A stretch of 64,000 nucleotides of DNA from Flavobacterium sp. 270 (GCF_004368785.1 NZ_SODM01000001.1:992001-1056000); one strand, 5' to 3'; shown: positions 33,457 through 43,218, counted from the first letter of the stretch. Translations and numbers: made by a program. The notes: a model not told the origin generated them from the letters alone.

Positions 33457-33717
33457 ATGACCGAAAAAGACTTAGATACTCGTTTTTCTGAGGCTGTTGA
33501 AATTGCTTTGAAAATGACACAAGCCTCGCTGCCACAAGATGTGCAGCTAAGACTTTATGCCTATTACAAACAAGCAACTTTTGGAAGCGCTATATATCAA
33601 TCAGACAATTTTGATCTTCGAAATGCATTTAAAACAAATGCATGGATGCAGATCAGCCATATTTCTATTGAGGAAGCAAAAGAGAAATATATCGAAATCA
33701 TTAATTCACTAAAATAA
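33457..33717 (+). CDS. acyl-CoA-binding protein
   Basis: An 86-residue four-helix ACBP. The core YAYYKQATFG (about 31-40) with its conserved Tyr and Lys, and WMQISHISIEEAKEKYIE near the C-terminus, are diagnostic. It binds long-chain acyl-CoA in the cytoplasm. The start codon follows the psd stop directly, so it is translated with the phospholipid genes, which fits a role in delivering acyl-CoA. ACBP is common in eukaryotes and patchy in bacteria. Confidence 0.92.
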   Translation: MTEKDLDTRFSEAVEIALKMTQASLPQDVQLRLYAYYKQATFGSAIYQSDNFDLRNAFKTNAWMQISHISIEEAKEKYIEIINSLK

Positions 33718-33725
33718 CTATCATT

Positions 33726-34508
33726 ATGAAGAAAAGCATTGTTTTATTCAGTATTTCGGCTTCATTTTTATTCTTATTTTCTTGTCATGATAAAGACAAG
33801 CTGACTGAAGTTGTAGAAGTTCCACTGCCTACTAAAGAAGAAAAGATTACGATTGGATCTCCAAATGATGTAAAAGCAAGCCCTGGTTCTTTTGAACTTA
33901 CGAAGCTTCCTTTTGCTTACGACGGATTAGCTCCCGGAATTAGATCTTTGACTCTAGAAACGCATTATTCTAAACATTATTTATCGTACACAAACAATTT
34001 GAATAAAGAAATTGTTTCTACAGAATATGAGAATATGTCTATTGAAGATATTCTTAAAAAGCTAGATTTAAATAATGCAAAACTGCGTCAGAATGCGGGA
34101 GGATATTACAATCATACGCTTTATTTTAATATTTTAACTCCAAAAGAGCAAACACCAAAAGATACTTTGGCAGGTTCTATAAATAAAGAGTTTGGTTCTT
34201 TTAATAATCTTACCAATCAATTTAAAGGTCAGGCCGAAAAGCAATTTGGTTCTGGATGGGTTTGGCTGGTTGTTGACAGATACGGAAAATTGCAAGTCAC
34301 TACTACAGAAAACCAAGACAATCCTTTAATGAAAAATGCTTTGATTCCCGGAACTCCTATTTTAGGAATTGATTTATGGGAACATGCTTATTATCTGGAT
34401 TATCAGAATAAAAAAGGAAGTTATATTGATGCTTTTTATCAACTTATAAATTGGGAAAAAGTCAACGAAAATTATATTGAGGCTTTGAAGAAAGTCAAGA
34501 AAGTATAA
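33726..34508 (+). CDS. lipoprotein superoxide dismutase (Fe/Mn type)
   Basis: A 260-residue protein with a lipobox LFSC (C20), so it is anchored in a membrane outside the cytoplasm. After a 35-residue linker comes a complete Fe/Mn SOD domain: metal ligands H80 (LETHYSKHY), H130 (GGYYNHTLYF), D216 and H220 (GIDLWEHAYY). GSGWVWLVVD matches the family. It would dismutate superoxide in the periplasm or at the outer membrane. It is separated from the ACBP gene by eight bases and ends in a strong terminator. Confidence 0.92.
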   Translation: MKKSIVLFSISASFLFLFSCHDKDKLTEVVEVPLPTKEEKITIGSPNDVKASPGSFELTKLPFAYDGLAPGIRSLTLETHYSKHYLSYTNNLNKEIVSTEYENMSIEDILKKLDLNNAKLRQNAGGYYNHTLYFNILTPKEQTPKDTLAGSINKEFGSFNNLTNQFKGQAEKQFGSGWVWLVVDRYGKLQVTTTENQDNPLMKNALIPGTPILGIDLWEHAYYLDYQNKKGSYIDAFYQLINWEKVNENYIEALKKVKKV

Positions 34509-34513
34509 AACAT

Positions 34514-34549
34514 AAAAAAAAGCTGATACAAATGTATCAGCTTTTTTTT
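34514..34549. terminator. bidirectional-shaped intrinsic terminator
   Basis: AGCTGATAC pairs with GTATCAGCT over a four-base loop, flanked by A- and T-runs. It ends the SOD transcript. Confidence 0.88.
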
Positions 34550-34597
34550 ATTGCTATTTTATCAATTAATAACTTTATATCCACAATCTTGTCATTT

Positions 34598-34674
34598 CAT
34601 TTCGACGAAAGGAGAAATCGCACGCAGGATTCAATATTGTGGTCACGAGTGTGATTTCTCCTTTCGTCGAAATG
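34598..34674. repeat. 22-bp perfect inverted repeat
   Basis: The arm 34598-34619 (CATTTCGACGAAAGGAGAAA...) is the exact reverse complement of 34653-34674. A degenerate relative (CGATTTCTCCTG...AAATGACA words) lies at about 46030-46130. Confidence 0.88.
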
Positions 34675-34794
34675 ACAACTTTATGCGTTTCTATCATTTA
34701 TAAATAACAAAACTGAGCAGAAAAATCATTTTAATCCTTAAAATCTGTGGCCAAACTTTAAAAAATTGATTAGGCTTCTGCAGAAAATTACCCG

Positions 34795-36666
34795 TTATTC
34801 CACTTCATAAATAAAAGATTCAGATGGCTTGATTTTAATTTGCGCCACTCCTTCTCCATTCTTTACGGTTAAATATGTTTTACTTTGCTGATACAATTGA
34901 TCTAAAAGTACGTAAGAACCATCTTTTAAATTCCATTTTGAAATAACATCAGCAGGAATCTTCAATTCAAATTCGCTTGTTTTATCAGAAGAAAAGTTAG
35001 CAACAACAATCAATTTTTGTTTTTCTGACCAACGAACATACGAATAAATCAATTCATCATAACCAGCATTATTTTGACGGTTTACAGATTGAATTTCCTG
35101 AAAATTTCCCATTAAAGCCGAACTCTTAATAGAGAAATTCAATAATCGTTTATAGAAATCACGCAGGTTTTTCTCGGATTCCGAAAGTTGTCCGCCATCA
35201 AATTTACCTTCATTCATCCAGTGTTGGTGATTTGGAACTCCGATATAATCAAAAATTGAAGTTCTGGAACGCGTTCCAAAACCAGCATTTTCATTTCCGG
35301 CTTCTCCAACTTCTTGTCCAAAATAAACCATTGTTGGCGATGTACTTATAGTTGTAGAAACCACCATTAGAGGTTTTCCTCGCTCTGGAGTTCCTGCAAA
35401 TTCTGGACTTGCTAAACGTTGTTCGTCATGATTATCCAGAAAATGAAGCATATGATGTTCTATATCTGCCATTCTGTTTTGAATATCTGATAATCCGTTT
35501 GGGGAAGATTTTCCTCTTATAACGTCTTTCAGCTTATCATAGGTTTCTACCTTATCGTATAAGTAATCCATTTTTCCTAAACGAATGTAGTTTCTATATT
35601 CGTTCGGATTATAAACCTCCGCTAAAAGAAAAGCATCCGGATTTTTCATTTTAATTGCCGAGTTCATATAACTCCAAAATTCATAGGGAACCATTTCTGC
35701 CATATCATAACGAAAACCGTCTACACCTTTTTCAGTCCAGTACAAAGCAATGGCTTTAAATTTTTTCCAGGAATCTGGAACGTCTTTATCCTGCCAAAAA
35801 GCAAAATGATCCTGATATGATTTTTGATCAAAACCAGCCGGAAGTTCCGGAAAATCTTTAGATCCGTCAGGACGAATTCCATAATTTACTTTTACCGTTT
35901 CGTACCAGTCGTTTTGATCTGGTTTTACTTTACGCGAACCATTTCCTGTCCATTTAGCAGGATTTTCATCAAAAACGCCGTCAACAAGGGCATTCTTTTC
36001 TCCGTTTAACGGAATATCTCCATCGGGAATTAGAAAATGTTCATTCGGGATGTAGTAGAAATTATTATTTCTATCGTATTCAACTTTTACATTATCATCG
36101 GCACCAAAATCTCTCACGCCTTCGGGATTATTTTTCCCTTCGTATTTGCGCGCAATATGGTTGGGAACAATATCTATTATTAATTTTAAACCTGCTTTGT
36201 GTGTACGAGAAATTAAGGCTTCAAATTCCTGCAGTCTATTGGCAGGATTTACAGCCAGATCTGGATTTACATTGTAATAATCTTTTACTGCATACGGAGA
36301 ACCGGCACGGCCTTTTACCACTTCTGGATCATCATTTGAGATTCCGTATGCTGTATAATCGCGAACTAATGCATGATGCGGAACGCCGGTATACCAAATA
36401 TAGGTTACGCCTAAATCTTTGATTTCGTGAAGTGCTTTGTCTGTAAAATCATTAAACTTTCCAACGCCATTTTCTTCAATTGTTCCCCACGGTTTATTGG
36501 TTGTATTTTTATTTCCGAATAGGCGTGTAAAAACCTGATACACGACAATTTTCTTATCTGCAGGAACTTCTTCTTTGTATGCATTCATTTTTAAATCTTT
36601 TGTTTTACATGCCGCAAACAGCATTGTTACAGCCATTCCTGCAACAAAAATTCTTTTATTTATCAT
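34795..36666 (-). CDS. lipoprotein GH13 alpha-amylase-family hydrolase
   Basis: A 623-residue protein with a lipobox at FAAC (C20), so membrane-anchored outside the cytoplasm. The GH13 (beta/alpha)8 domain has the family blocks DIVPNH (165-170), GFRYDMAE with nucleophile D321, LLAEVYNP with acid/base E350, and FLDNHDEQR with D414. A C-terminal beta domain ends the protein. It would hydrolyse alpha-glucosidic bonds in starch, maltodextrin or a similar glucan. No SusC/SusD genes are adjacent. Confidence 0.9.
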   Translation of the reverse strand: MINKRIFVAGMAVTMLFAACKTKDLKMNAYKEEVPADKKIVVYQVFTRLFGNKNTTNKPWGTIEENGVGKFNDFTDKALHEIKDLGVTYIWYTGVPHHALVRDYTAYGISNDDPEVVKGRAGSPYAVKDYYNVNPDLAVNPANRLQEFEALISRTHKAGLKLIIDIVPNHIARKYEGKNNPEGVRDFGADDNVKVEYDRNNNFYYIPNEHFLIPDGDIPLNGEKNALVDGVFDENPAKWTGNGSRKVKPDQNDWYETVKVNYGIRPDGSKDFPELPAGFDQKSYQDHFAFWQDKDVPDSWKKFKAIALYWTEKGVDGFRYDMAEMVPYEFWSYMNSAIKMKNPDAFLLAEVYNPNEYRNYIRLGKMDYLYDKVETYDKLKDVIRGKSSPNGLSDIQNRMADIEHHMLHFLDNHDEQRLASPEFAGTPERGKPLMVVSTTISTSPTMVYFGQEVGEAGNENAGFGTRSRTSIFDYIGVPNHQHWMNEGKFDGGQLSESEKNLRDFYKRLLNFSIKSSALMGNFQEIQSVNRQNNAGYDELIYSYVRWSEKQKLIVVANFSSDKTSEFELKIPADVISKWNLKDGSYVLLDQLYQQSKTYLTVKNGEGVAQIKIKPSESFIYEVE

Positions 36667-36926
36667 ATTTAATTTTATAAACAGATTCTTTTCTAAATTA
36701 AAATTAAAGCAGCAATTTAGAAACCATTTATTAAATTTAGACTAATTTTTAAAATTCAGAAGAAACGAAAATCAATTTGTGTTGTTTTCATTTTAAAAAA
36801 CTGAACTACAACGAAAGAGTGCTGTTTTTTGTTGATAACTTAAACTTTCAACATTCTTATATTTTAGAGTGAAATTTATGAATTATAAATTAATCCTAAT
36901 ATCCACAAAGGTTGCCTCCTTTTTCT

Positions 36927-36934
36927 TAAATTTG
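36927..36934 (+). promoter_or_regulatory. -7 element TAAATTTG for the OstA-like gene
   Basis: A perfect TAnnTTTG 16 bases before the TTG start codon of the OstA-like gene. A TTG lies 12 bases upstream, too close for a normal -33 element. Confidence 0.5.
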
Positions 36935-36950
36935 ACAAAAATTTAATCAG

Positions 36951-38612
36951 TTGAAGAAATCACTCTTTTACATATCTTGTTGTCTGCTTTTATTAAGCGT
37001 ACAGTTTACTTTCGCGCAAGCACCAAAAAAAATCAATATAGAACATTCTGATTATTTAGATGTTGATCAGGCTACAGCACCTGATGCAGTTTTGCTTACA
37101 GGTAATGTAAAAGTAAATCATGACGGCGTAGTGCTGACTTGTAATAAGGCGTATTTTTTTCAGAAAGAGAATTATCTAAAAGCTTTTGGAAATGTACAAT
37201 TAGTACAGGGAGATACTTTATATCTTAACAGTAAGTATGCAGAATACAGCGGTAACTCTAAAAAAGCTTTTGCAACAGGCGACGCGGTAATGAGTTCTCC
37301 TGATACTACTTTAAAGACGGATACTATTAATTTTGATAGAAATGTACAGCAGGTTTTTTATAATACTAAAGGTACTATTGTAAATAAAGACAATACTTTG
37401 GTAAGTAAATCTGGAAGGTATTATGTGGCTGAGAAAAAATTTCAATTCTTAACTGAAGTTGTGCTTACAAATCCGAAATATGTGATGAAATCTAATCATT
37501 TGGATTATTACACCACTTCTGGACATAGTTATTTATTTGGCCCGTCGACAATTACAAGTGATGCCAATTATATTTATACTGAAAAAGGTTTTTATGATAC
37601 CAAGAAAAATCTCGCGCATTTTTTACGAAAGTCTTATATAAAATACAATGACCGGCGTATAGAAGGCGATAGTTTATTTTATAACAGAAATACAGAATTT
37701 GCATCGGCTACGCGAAATGTAAAGATTACAGATTCTATAAATCGCGGTGTTGTAAAAGGGCATTATGCTGAACTTTATAAACTTAAGGATTCTATGTTTG
37801 TGACCAAAAGAGCGGTTGCGATTAATTTGGTCGAAAATGATTCTGTTTATATTCATGGAAAAAAATTGATGGTTACCGGAAAGGAAGGCGAAAGAATTTT
37901 AAGAGCTTACAACAACGTTCGTTTCTTTAAAGTTGATATGAGCGGTAAATGCGATTCTATTCATTCTAATTCTAAAACTGCTTTGACCAAACTGATCGGA
38001 AATCCGATTTTATGGAATGGCGAAAGTCAGATTACGGGAGATTTAATGCATTTAATTGGAGACAATCAAACAAAAAAAATAGATTCCCTAAAGGTTATTA
38101 ATAATACTTTTCTGCTCTCGCGGGATACGCTCGGAACGGGTTTTAATCAGGTAAAAGGTCTTAATTTATTTGGAAAATTCAGGGACGGAAAACTGCATGA
38201 TGTGGATATTGTCAAAAATACCGAAGTAATTTTTTACAGTCGAAATGATCAACACGAGCTTGTTGGAATCGATAAAAGTGTAAGCAGTAAAATCAATTTG
38301 ATTTTAGAAAATAATGCCATTGAAACCATCACGCTTATCAATAATGTTGACGGAGATCTTTTCCCCGAAGATGAATTGCCCGAAAATGCCCGAAAACTTA
38401 AAGGCATGAAATGGCGCGGCGATGAACGAATAAAATCGAAAGATGATATTTTTACTGCCGAAGAAAATGAACTTAACGATAAATTGGTTAAAGAAGGAAA
38501 AGACGAAGAAGCAAAAGAAAATGTGCCAATGAAAATAAGGGAAGAAACCCTTAATTACGACAAAAAGAAACCAGCTGTAAAGCCAAAAGAAAAAGCAAAA
38601 GCGAAAAAATAG
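36951..38612 (+). CDS. OstA/LptA-like exported protein
   Basis: A 553-residue protein with a signal peptide (about 1-22) and an N-terminal OstA (LptA-type beta-jellyroll) domain (about 25-170): DAVLLTGNVKVNHDGVVLTCNKAYF is characteristic. Further beta-rich repeats extend to about 440, and a Lys/Glu-rich tail follows. It probably carries lipopolysaccharide across the periplasm. The start codon is TTG; no ATG is in frame between it and the nearest upstream stop, and the -7 element at 36927 agrees. Confidence 0.88.
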   Translation: MKKSLFYISCCLLLLSVQFTFAQAPKKINIEHSDYLDVDQATAPDAVLLTGNVKVNHDGVVLTCNKAYFFQKENYLKAFGNVQLVQGDTLYLNSKYAEYSGNSKKAFATGDAVMSSPDTTLKTDTINFDRNVQQVFYNTKGTIVNKDNTLVSKSGRYYVAEKKFQFLTEVVLTNPKYVMKSNHLDYYTTSGHSYLFGPSTITSDANYIYTEKGFYDTKKNLAHFLRKSYIKYNDRRIEGDSLFYNRNTEFASATRNVKITDSINRGVVKGHYAELYKLKDSMFVTKRAVAINLVENDSVYIHGKKLMVTGKEGERILRAYNNVRFFKVDMSGKCDSIHSNSKTALTKLIGNPILWNGESQITGDLMHLIGDNQTKKIDSLKVINNTFLLSRDTLGTGFNQVKGLNLFGKFRDGKLHDVDIVKNTEVIFYSRNDQHELVGIDKSVSSKINLILENNAIETITLINNVDGDLFPEDELPENARKLKGMKWRGDERIKSKDDIFTAEENELNDKLVKEGKDEEAKENVPMKIREETLNYDKKKPAVKPKEKAKAKK

Positions 38613-38619
38613 TTTTTTT

Positions 38620-38654
38620 GTTTCAAGTTTCAGGTTTAAGGTTTCAAGTTATGA
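38620..38654. repeat. 7-nt-period tract GTTTCAA
   Basis: GTTTCAA GTTTCAG GTTTAAG GTTTCAA GTTATGA: five units in register directly after the OstA-like gene. Confidence 0.8.
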
Positions 38655-38663
38655 AAAGCTAAA

Positions 38664-38741
38664 CTTAGAATCTTAGCCTCTCAGAACCTCAGTAGCTTAA
38701 AAAAACCTTTGTCCCTCAGAACCTCAGTACCTTAAAAAAAA
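38664..38741. repeat. 8-nt-period tract abutting the aminotransferase
   Basis: CTTAGAAT CTTAGCCT CTCAGAAC CTCAGTAG CTTAAAAA, a three-base shift, then CTTTGTCC CTCAGAAC CTCAGTAC CTTAAAAA; it runs into the ATG at 38742. Confidence 0.88.
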
Positions 38742-39935
38742 ATGACCGATTTCATAAAATACCAGGCACAAACATCTCCATATCCTTTAGGAATGGAAGT
38801 TTCGCATGCCATTGGCTCTTATATTTACGACACAAACGATAAAAAATATTTAGATTTTGTAGCTGGAGTTTCCGCTTGTACATTAGGACACCAGCATCCG
38901 AGAGTAAATCAGGCGATAAAAGACCAGTTAGACAAATATTCTCACGTAATGGTTTATGGCGAATATTCGCAAAGCCCGGCGGTAGAATATTGCAAATTAA
39001 TAGCTTCACTCCTGCCAGAATCATTAAATAAAACCTATTTAGTTAATTCGGGCACAGAAGCAATCGAAGGTGCGCTGAAATTGGCAAAACGTACAACAGG
39101 ACGCAGTCAGCTTATTTCGTGTCATAATGCTTATCATGGCAACACAATGGGGTCTATGAGCGTTATGGGATTTGAAGAACGCAAACAAGCCTTTCGCCCA
39201 TTGTTACCGGATGTTGACTTTATTACTTTTAATAACGAGGAAGATTTACAAAAAATAACCACTAAAACAGCTGCAATTCTTCTTGAAACTATTCAGGGCG
39301 GTGCAGGATTTATTCAGCCGGAAAACAACTTTTTAGAAAAAGTACGTAAACGCTGTGATGAGGTTGGCGCCATGATGATTCTAGATGAAATTCAGCCTGG
39401 TTTTGGAAGAACAGGAAAACTTTTTGGTTTTCAGAATTACGATGCTGTTCCAGATATTTTGGTCATGGGAAAAGGTATGGGAGGCGGAATGCCTGTGGGT
39501 GCTTTTACCGCTGCTGAGGAAAAAATGGATCTTTTGACAGAAAACCCAAAGTTAGGTCATATTACGACTTTTGGAGGTCACCCTGTCATTGCGTCAGCTT
39601 GCCTGGCTACTTTGCAGGAATTAACTGAAACAAATTTAATGGCGGAAACTTTAGAGAAGGAAAAACTCTTTAGATCGCTTTTGGTACATCCTTTGATAAA
39701 GGAAGTTAGAGGAAAAGGATTAATGCTTGCCGCCATGACAGCAACAGCAGAAATCACTAATGAGGTGATTCTGAGCTGTCAAGATAAAGGGCTAATATTA
39801 TTTTGGTTGCTTTTTGAAGGCTGTGCAATACGAATTACGCCTCCGTTAACCATTTCTGAGGAAGAAATAAAAGAAGGATGCGCTATAATTTTAAATGTTA
39901 TGGATGAAATAATGAAGAGAGAACAAAACGTTTAG
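38742..39935 (+). CDS. class III PLP-dependent aminotransferase
   Basis: A 397-residue enzyme of the acetylornithine/4-aminobutyrate aminotransferase group. VNSGTEAIEGALKLAKR (101-117) and CHNAYHGNTMGSMSVMG bind PLP phosphate and ring; LDEIQPGFGRTGKLFGF carries the PLP-Asp (D215); K244 in VMGKGMGGG forms the Schiff base. It transfers an amino group between an omega- or alpha-amino acid and 2-oxoglutarate. The exact substrate is not clear from sequence, and there is no arginine cluster here. Confidence 0.88.
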   Translation: MTDFIKYQAQTSPYPLGMEVSHAIGSYIYDTNDKKYLDFVAGVSACTLGHQHPRVNQAIKDQLDKYSHVMVYGEYSQSPAVEYCKLIASLLPESLNKTYLVNSGTEAIEGALKLAKRTTGRSQLISCHNAYHGNTMGSMSVMGFEERKQAFRPLLPDVDFITFNNEEDLQKITTKTAAILLETIQGGAGFIQPENNFLEKVRKRCDEVGAMMILDEIQPGFGRTGKLFGFQNYDAVPDILVMGKGMGGGMPVGAFTAAEEKMDLLTENPKLGHITTFGGHPVIASACLATLQELTETNLMAETLEKEKLFRSLLVHPLIKEVRGKGLMLAAMTATAEITNEVILSCQDKGLILFWLLFEGCAIRITPPLTISEEEIKEGCAIILNVMDEIMKREQNV

Positions 39936-40132
39936 TTCTTATTCATTATTTCGAATTAAAACAATACTAATTTTGAAATAAATCGCTAAAACGTAGTAAG
40001 ATTTATTCTAAACACAACATAAAAATAACGCCATATTGTTAATTAAATTGTTCAAAACAATTAATTTTCATTCTCCTCAATACTAATATGGTTGCCTAAA
40101 TTTATAACAGGCTAATTTCAAAAAAACAAAGT

Positions 40133-41530
40133 ATGCAATTAAGCAACGAAGAAGAAGATTATAACCTATCCCTATCCAAATTTGAGTCGATGTTAAAAAC
40201 TAACAAAGTTCTCTTTTTTGATTCTGAAGAATTTGAAGAAATTATTCTTCATTATTTAGACATAGGCAAGGCTAATTTAGCAAAAAAGGCCTTAAAACTT
40301 GCATTAGATCAGCATCCAAAATCTACAGGCTTAAAATTAGTACAAGTAGAAATGCTGGTTTACGACGACAAACTGGATATCGCTGAGAAGCTTTTGAATG
40401 AGTTGTACGCAATTGAACCTAACAACGAGGAAATTTACATCCAGAAAGCCAATATCTGCTCTAAAAGAGATCAACACGAAAAAGCGGTAGAATTATTAAA
40501 AATTGCTTTGCAATATACTGATGATTATGCTGATGTGTATAACTTGATTGGAATGGAGTATCTTTTTATGGATAATCTCGAGATGGCAAAAGACAGTTTC
40601 ATCAAATGTCTTGAAGAAGATTTAGAAGATCAATCTGCTTTGTATAATGTGGTTTATTGTTTTGAATTTTTAGATCAAAACCAGGAAGCAATTGTATATT
40701 TAAATGATTATATTAATAAAAACCCATACAGCGAAATCGCCTGGCACCAGCTTGGCCGTTTGCATTATGGTGTGAAAGAATACGAAAATGCGATTCGTGC
40801 TTTTGATTATGCTACTCTTATTGACGATGAGTTTTTAGGCGCTTTTATGGAAAAAGCAAAAGCTTACGAACGTCTTAAAAAATACAATGAAGCTATTGAA
40901 AGCTACAACCGCACCATCGAGTTGGACGATGCAACTTCTTATGCGCTTTTGCGAATTGGGAAATGCTACGAAAAACTAGGTAATTCGGCGAAAGCAATTC
41001 AATATTACAACCAAACTGTGCACGAAGATCCGCTTTTAGACAAAGGCTGGATTGCTATTACAGATTTTCACGTTCGCCAGAAAAACTTCCAGAAAGCTTT
41101 ATTTTTTGTAAACAAAGCGTTGGCAATCGACAATCAAAATCGTTTGTACTGGAAACGTTATGCAACGATCAATAAACAAATGAACTTTTTTGAAGAAGCT
41201 GAATTTGGTTATAGAAAAGCGGTAGAATTTGGAGATTATGCGTTGGATACTTGGTTATTTTGGGTTGATATTCTTCAGTTTTTAGGAGAATTTGAAAGTG
41301 CTATTCAAACTTTATTACAGGCTACTGAATATTTTCCGGAAGAAAATGAAATCGAATATCGTTTGGCTGGATTGTATTTTATGATTCAGGATAACACAAA
41401 AGCCAAATTTCATTTAAGCAACGGATTACGATTAAACTTTGATAATTACATACTTATCGAAGATTTATTTCCAGTTGTTTGGAGCAAGAAAACAGTAAAG
41501 AATTATATTGAAAAACATAGAAAACAATAA
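40133..41530 (+). CDS. tetratricopeptide-repeat protein
   Basis: A 465-residue soluble protein built almost entirely of about 12 TPR units (for example AWHQLGRLHYGVKEYENAIR and LLRIGKCYEKLGNSAKAIQY). No signal peptide. TPR arrays bind partner proteins; the partner is unknown. Its stop shares a base with the aroE start (TAATG), so it is translationally coupled to aroE, a constant pair in flavobacteria as far as I know. Confidence 0.88.
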   Translation: MQLSNEEEDYNLSLSKFESMLKTNKVLFFDSEEFEEIILHYLDIGKANLAKKALKLALDQHPKSTGLKLVQVEMLVYDDKLDIAEKLLNELYAIEPNNEEIYIQKANICSKRDQHEKAVELLKIALQYTDDYADVYNLIGMEYLFMDNLEMAKDSFIKCLEEDLEDQSALYNVVYCFEFLDQNQEAIVYLNDYINKNPYSEIAWHQLGRLHYGVKEYENAIRAFDYATLIDDEFLGAFMEKAKAYERLKKYNEAIESYNRTIELDDATSYALLRIGKCYEKLGNSAKAIQYYNQTVHEDPLLDKGWIAITDFHVRQKNFQKALFFVNKALAIDNQNRLYWKRYATINKQMNFFEEAEFGYRKAVEFGDYALDTWLFWVDILQFLGEFESAIQTLLQATEYFPEENEIEYRLAGLYFMIQDNTKAKFHLSNGLRLNFDNYILIEDLFPVVWSKKTVKNYIEKHRKQ

Positions 41531-42279
41531 TGGTTGATAATTTAAGAAGGCGTTTTGGCTTATTGGGCCGTAATATTAGTTACTCTTTTTCGAAAGGATA
41601 TTTTACAGAAAAATTTGATAATGAAGTTTTTGCAGGCAACAGTTACGAGAACTTTGATATTTCTGAAATTGACCACTTAACTGGATTATTGAAAAACAAT
41701 CCAGATTTAAAAGGGCTAAATGTTACGATTCCTTACAAAGAGCAGGTAATGCCTTTCTTAGATAAACTTTCAAAAAAAGCAGCACTTATTGGCGCTGTTA
41801 ATACCATTAAGTTTACCAAAAGCGGAAAATTAAAAGGTTATAATACTGACTATTATGGTTTTAAAAAATCATTAAAACCGTTATTAGAACCGCATCATAA
41901 AAAAGCACTAATTCTAGGCACAGGCGGCGCATCAAAAGGTGTAGCTTTTGCACTAGATGAACTTGATATTCTCTACACTTTTGTTTCTAGAGAAGCCAAA
42001 GAAAACATTATAGATTACGATTTAATAAACGCTACAACTTTTGATAATTTTCAGATTATCATCAATTGCACGCCAGTTGGTACAAGTCCGAATATTGAGG
42101 CTTGCCCTGATCTTCCGTATGAGTTTTTTACAGAAAAACACATTGCCTACGATTTGATTTACAATCCGGCAGAAACTACTTTTTTGAGAAAAGCGAAAGA
42201 AAATGGTGCTGTTATAAAAAACGGTTATGACATGCTGATTTTTCAAGCAGAAAAAGCATGGAAGATCTGGAATAAATAA
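41530..42279 (+). CDS. aroE: shikimate dehydrogenase
   Basis: A 249-residue NADPH-dependent enzyme reducing 3-dehydroshikimate to shikimate for aromatic amino acids. LLGRNISYSFSKGYF is the substrate Ser region, NVTIPYK gives catalytic K70, NTDYYGF gives D107, and GTGGASKGV (130-138) is the nucleotide-binding loop. Coupled to the upstream TPR gene by a TAATG overlap. Confidence 0.95.
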   Translation: MVDNLRRRFGLLGRNISYSFSKGYFTEKFDNEVFAGNSYENFDISEIDHLTGLLKNNPDLKGLNVTIPYKEQVMPFLDKLSKKAALIGAVNTIKFTKSGKLKGYNTDYYGFKKSLKPLLEPHHKKALILGTGGASKGVAFALDELDILYTFVSREAKENIIDYDLINATTFDNFQIIINCTPVGTSPNIEACPDLPYEFFTEKHIAYDLIYNPAETTFLRKAKENGAVIKNGYDMLIFQAEKAWKIWNK

Positions 42280-42344
42280 AAAGGGATCTAAATAAAGTAT
42301 TTATATTTTTTTTGTAATTTTATACTACTCAATTTTAAGTAGTT

Positions 42345-43091
42345 ATGAAAAAACAATTACTTTATATTTTGCTTTTTTCTGTCACTTTCTCTGCAAATGC
42401 GCAAGAAACAAAAACCGAAGAAAAAATTCCGTTTGCAGAACCACGCTTTCACTATTTTCTGAAAACGTTACTCTTTTTCAACGAATATCTGGATACTGAT
42501 GCTGGCTCATTTAATACTACACAATTACGAGCATTAGTTCCTATTGGTAATAAAGCCTGGAATTTAAGATTTGATCTTCCTTTAATATCAACAAATACTA
42601 CGAACACAAATAAAACCGGAATTGGCGATGTGGGCGCTGGTATTACGTATATTCCTTACAGCAAGAACAATCAAGGTATTGCTGTAAGAGCAAGAGTTTA
42701 TGCTAATTCTGCAGTTGACCCTGCTTTTGGGTCTGGAAAATGGGTATTTATGCCTGCCTTTTTTTATGGCTCTTACTTTTACGAAAGAAAAATTCTTTGG
42801 ATTTCTACTCTCGAATATCAACGAAGCTTTGCAGGATCGAATACACGCGCTGATGTAAATACTGCTGTTTTGGACAATGTATTGCTGTATTTTTTTGGCA
42901 AAAACTGGATTTCCGGCGACGTAGCTTTTAGATACAATAACACCGTAAAGGGCTATCAAAACAATGCTTTTGTGGAGTTTGGCAGAAAAATAACCCCTAC
43001 TAATCTTGCATATATACATCCAAGCGTGGCTTTTGGCGGCGATAAAACCTATAATTATGGCATAGAAGCCGGATTTCTTATCCTTTTTTAA
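42345..43091 (+). CDS. probable outer-membrane beta-barrel protein
   Basis: A 248-residue protein with a signal peptide (1-19, ending ANAQ). Alternating strands rich in aromatic residues, and a final strand ending in phenylalanine (GIEAGFLILF), are typical of outer-membrane barrels recognised by the BAM complex. I estimate about ten strands. It resembles flavobacterial proteins annotated only as hypothetical or transporter-like. No function can be given. Transcribed alone, with no terminator visible after it. Confidence 0.75.
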   Translation: MKKQLLYILLFSVTFSANAQETKTEEKIPFAEPRFHYFLKTLLFFNEYLDTDAGSFNTTQLRALVPIGNKAWNLRFDLPLISTNTTNTNKTGIGDVGAGITYIPYSKNNQGIAVRARVYANSAVDPAFGSGKWVFMPAFFYGSYFYERKILWISTLEYQRSFAGSNTRADVNTAVLDNVLLYFFGKNWISGDVAFRYNNTVKGYQNNAFVEFGRKITPTNLAYIHPSVAFGGDKTYNYGIEAGFLILF

Positions 43092-43218
43092 TTATTCTTT
43101 GATAATATTAAATTTACATTTACTGTAAAGAAAGAATCAAATCACTATATTTTTTTTATAAAGCATTTGTATAAAATAGGGATTTCATCGGAAAATCTGT
43201 TATAAATAAGGGATTTAT

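Noticed and set aside
42588..43019. 143-residue minus-strand ORF opposite the beta-barrel gene
   Set aside because: Shadow of the barrel gene, which has a signal peptide and a terminal aromatic residue.
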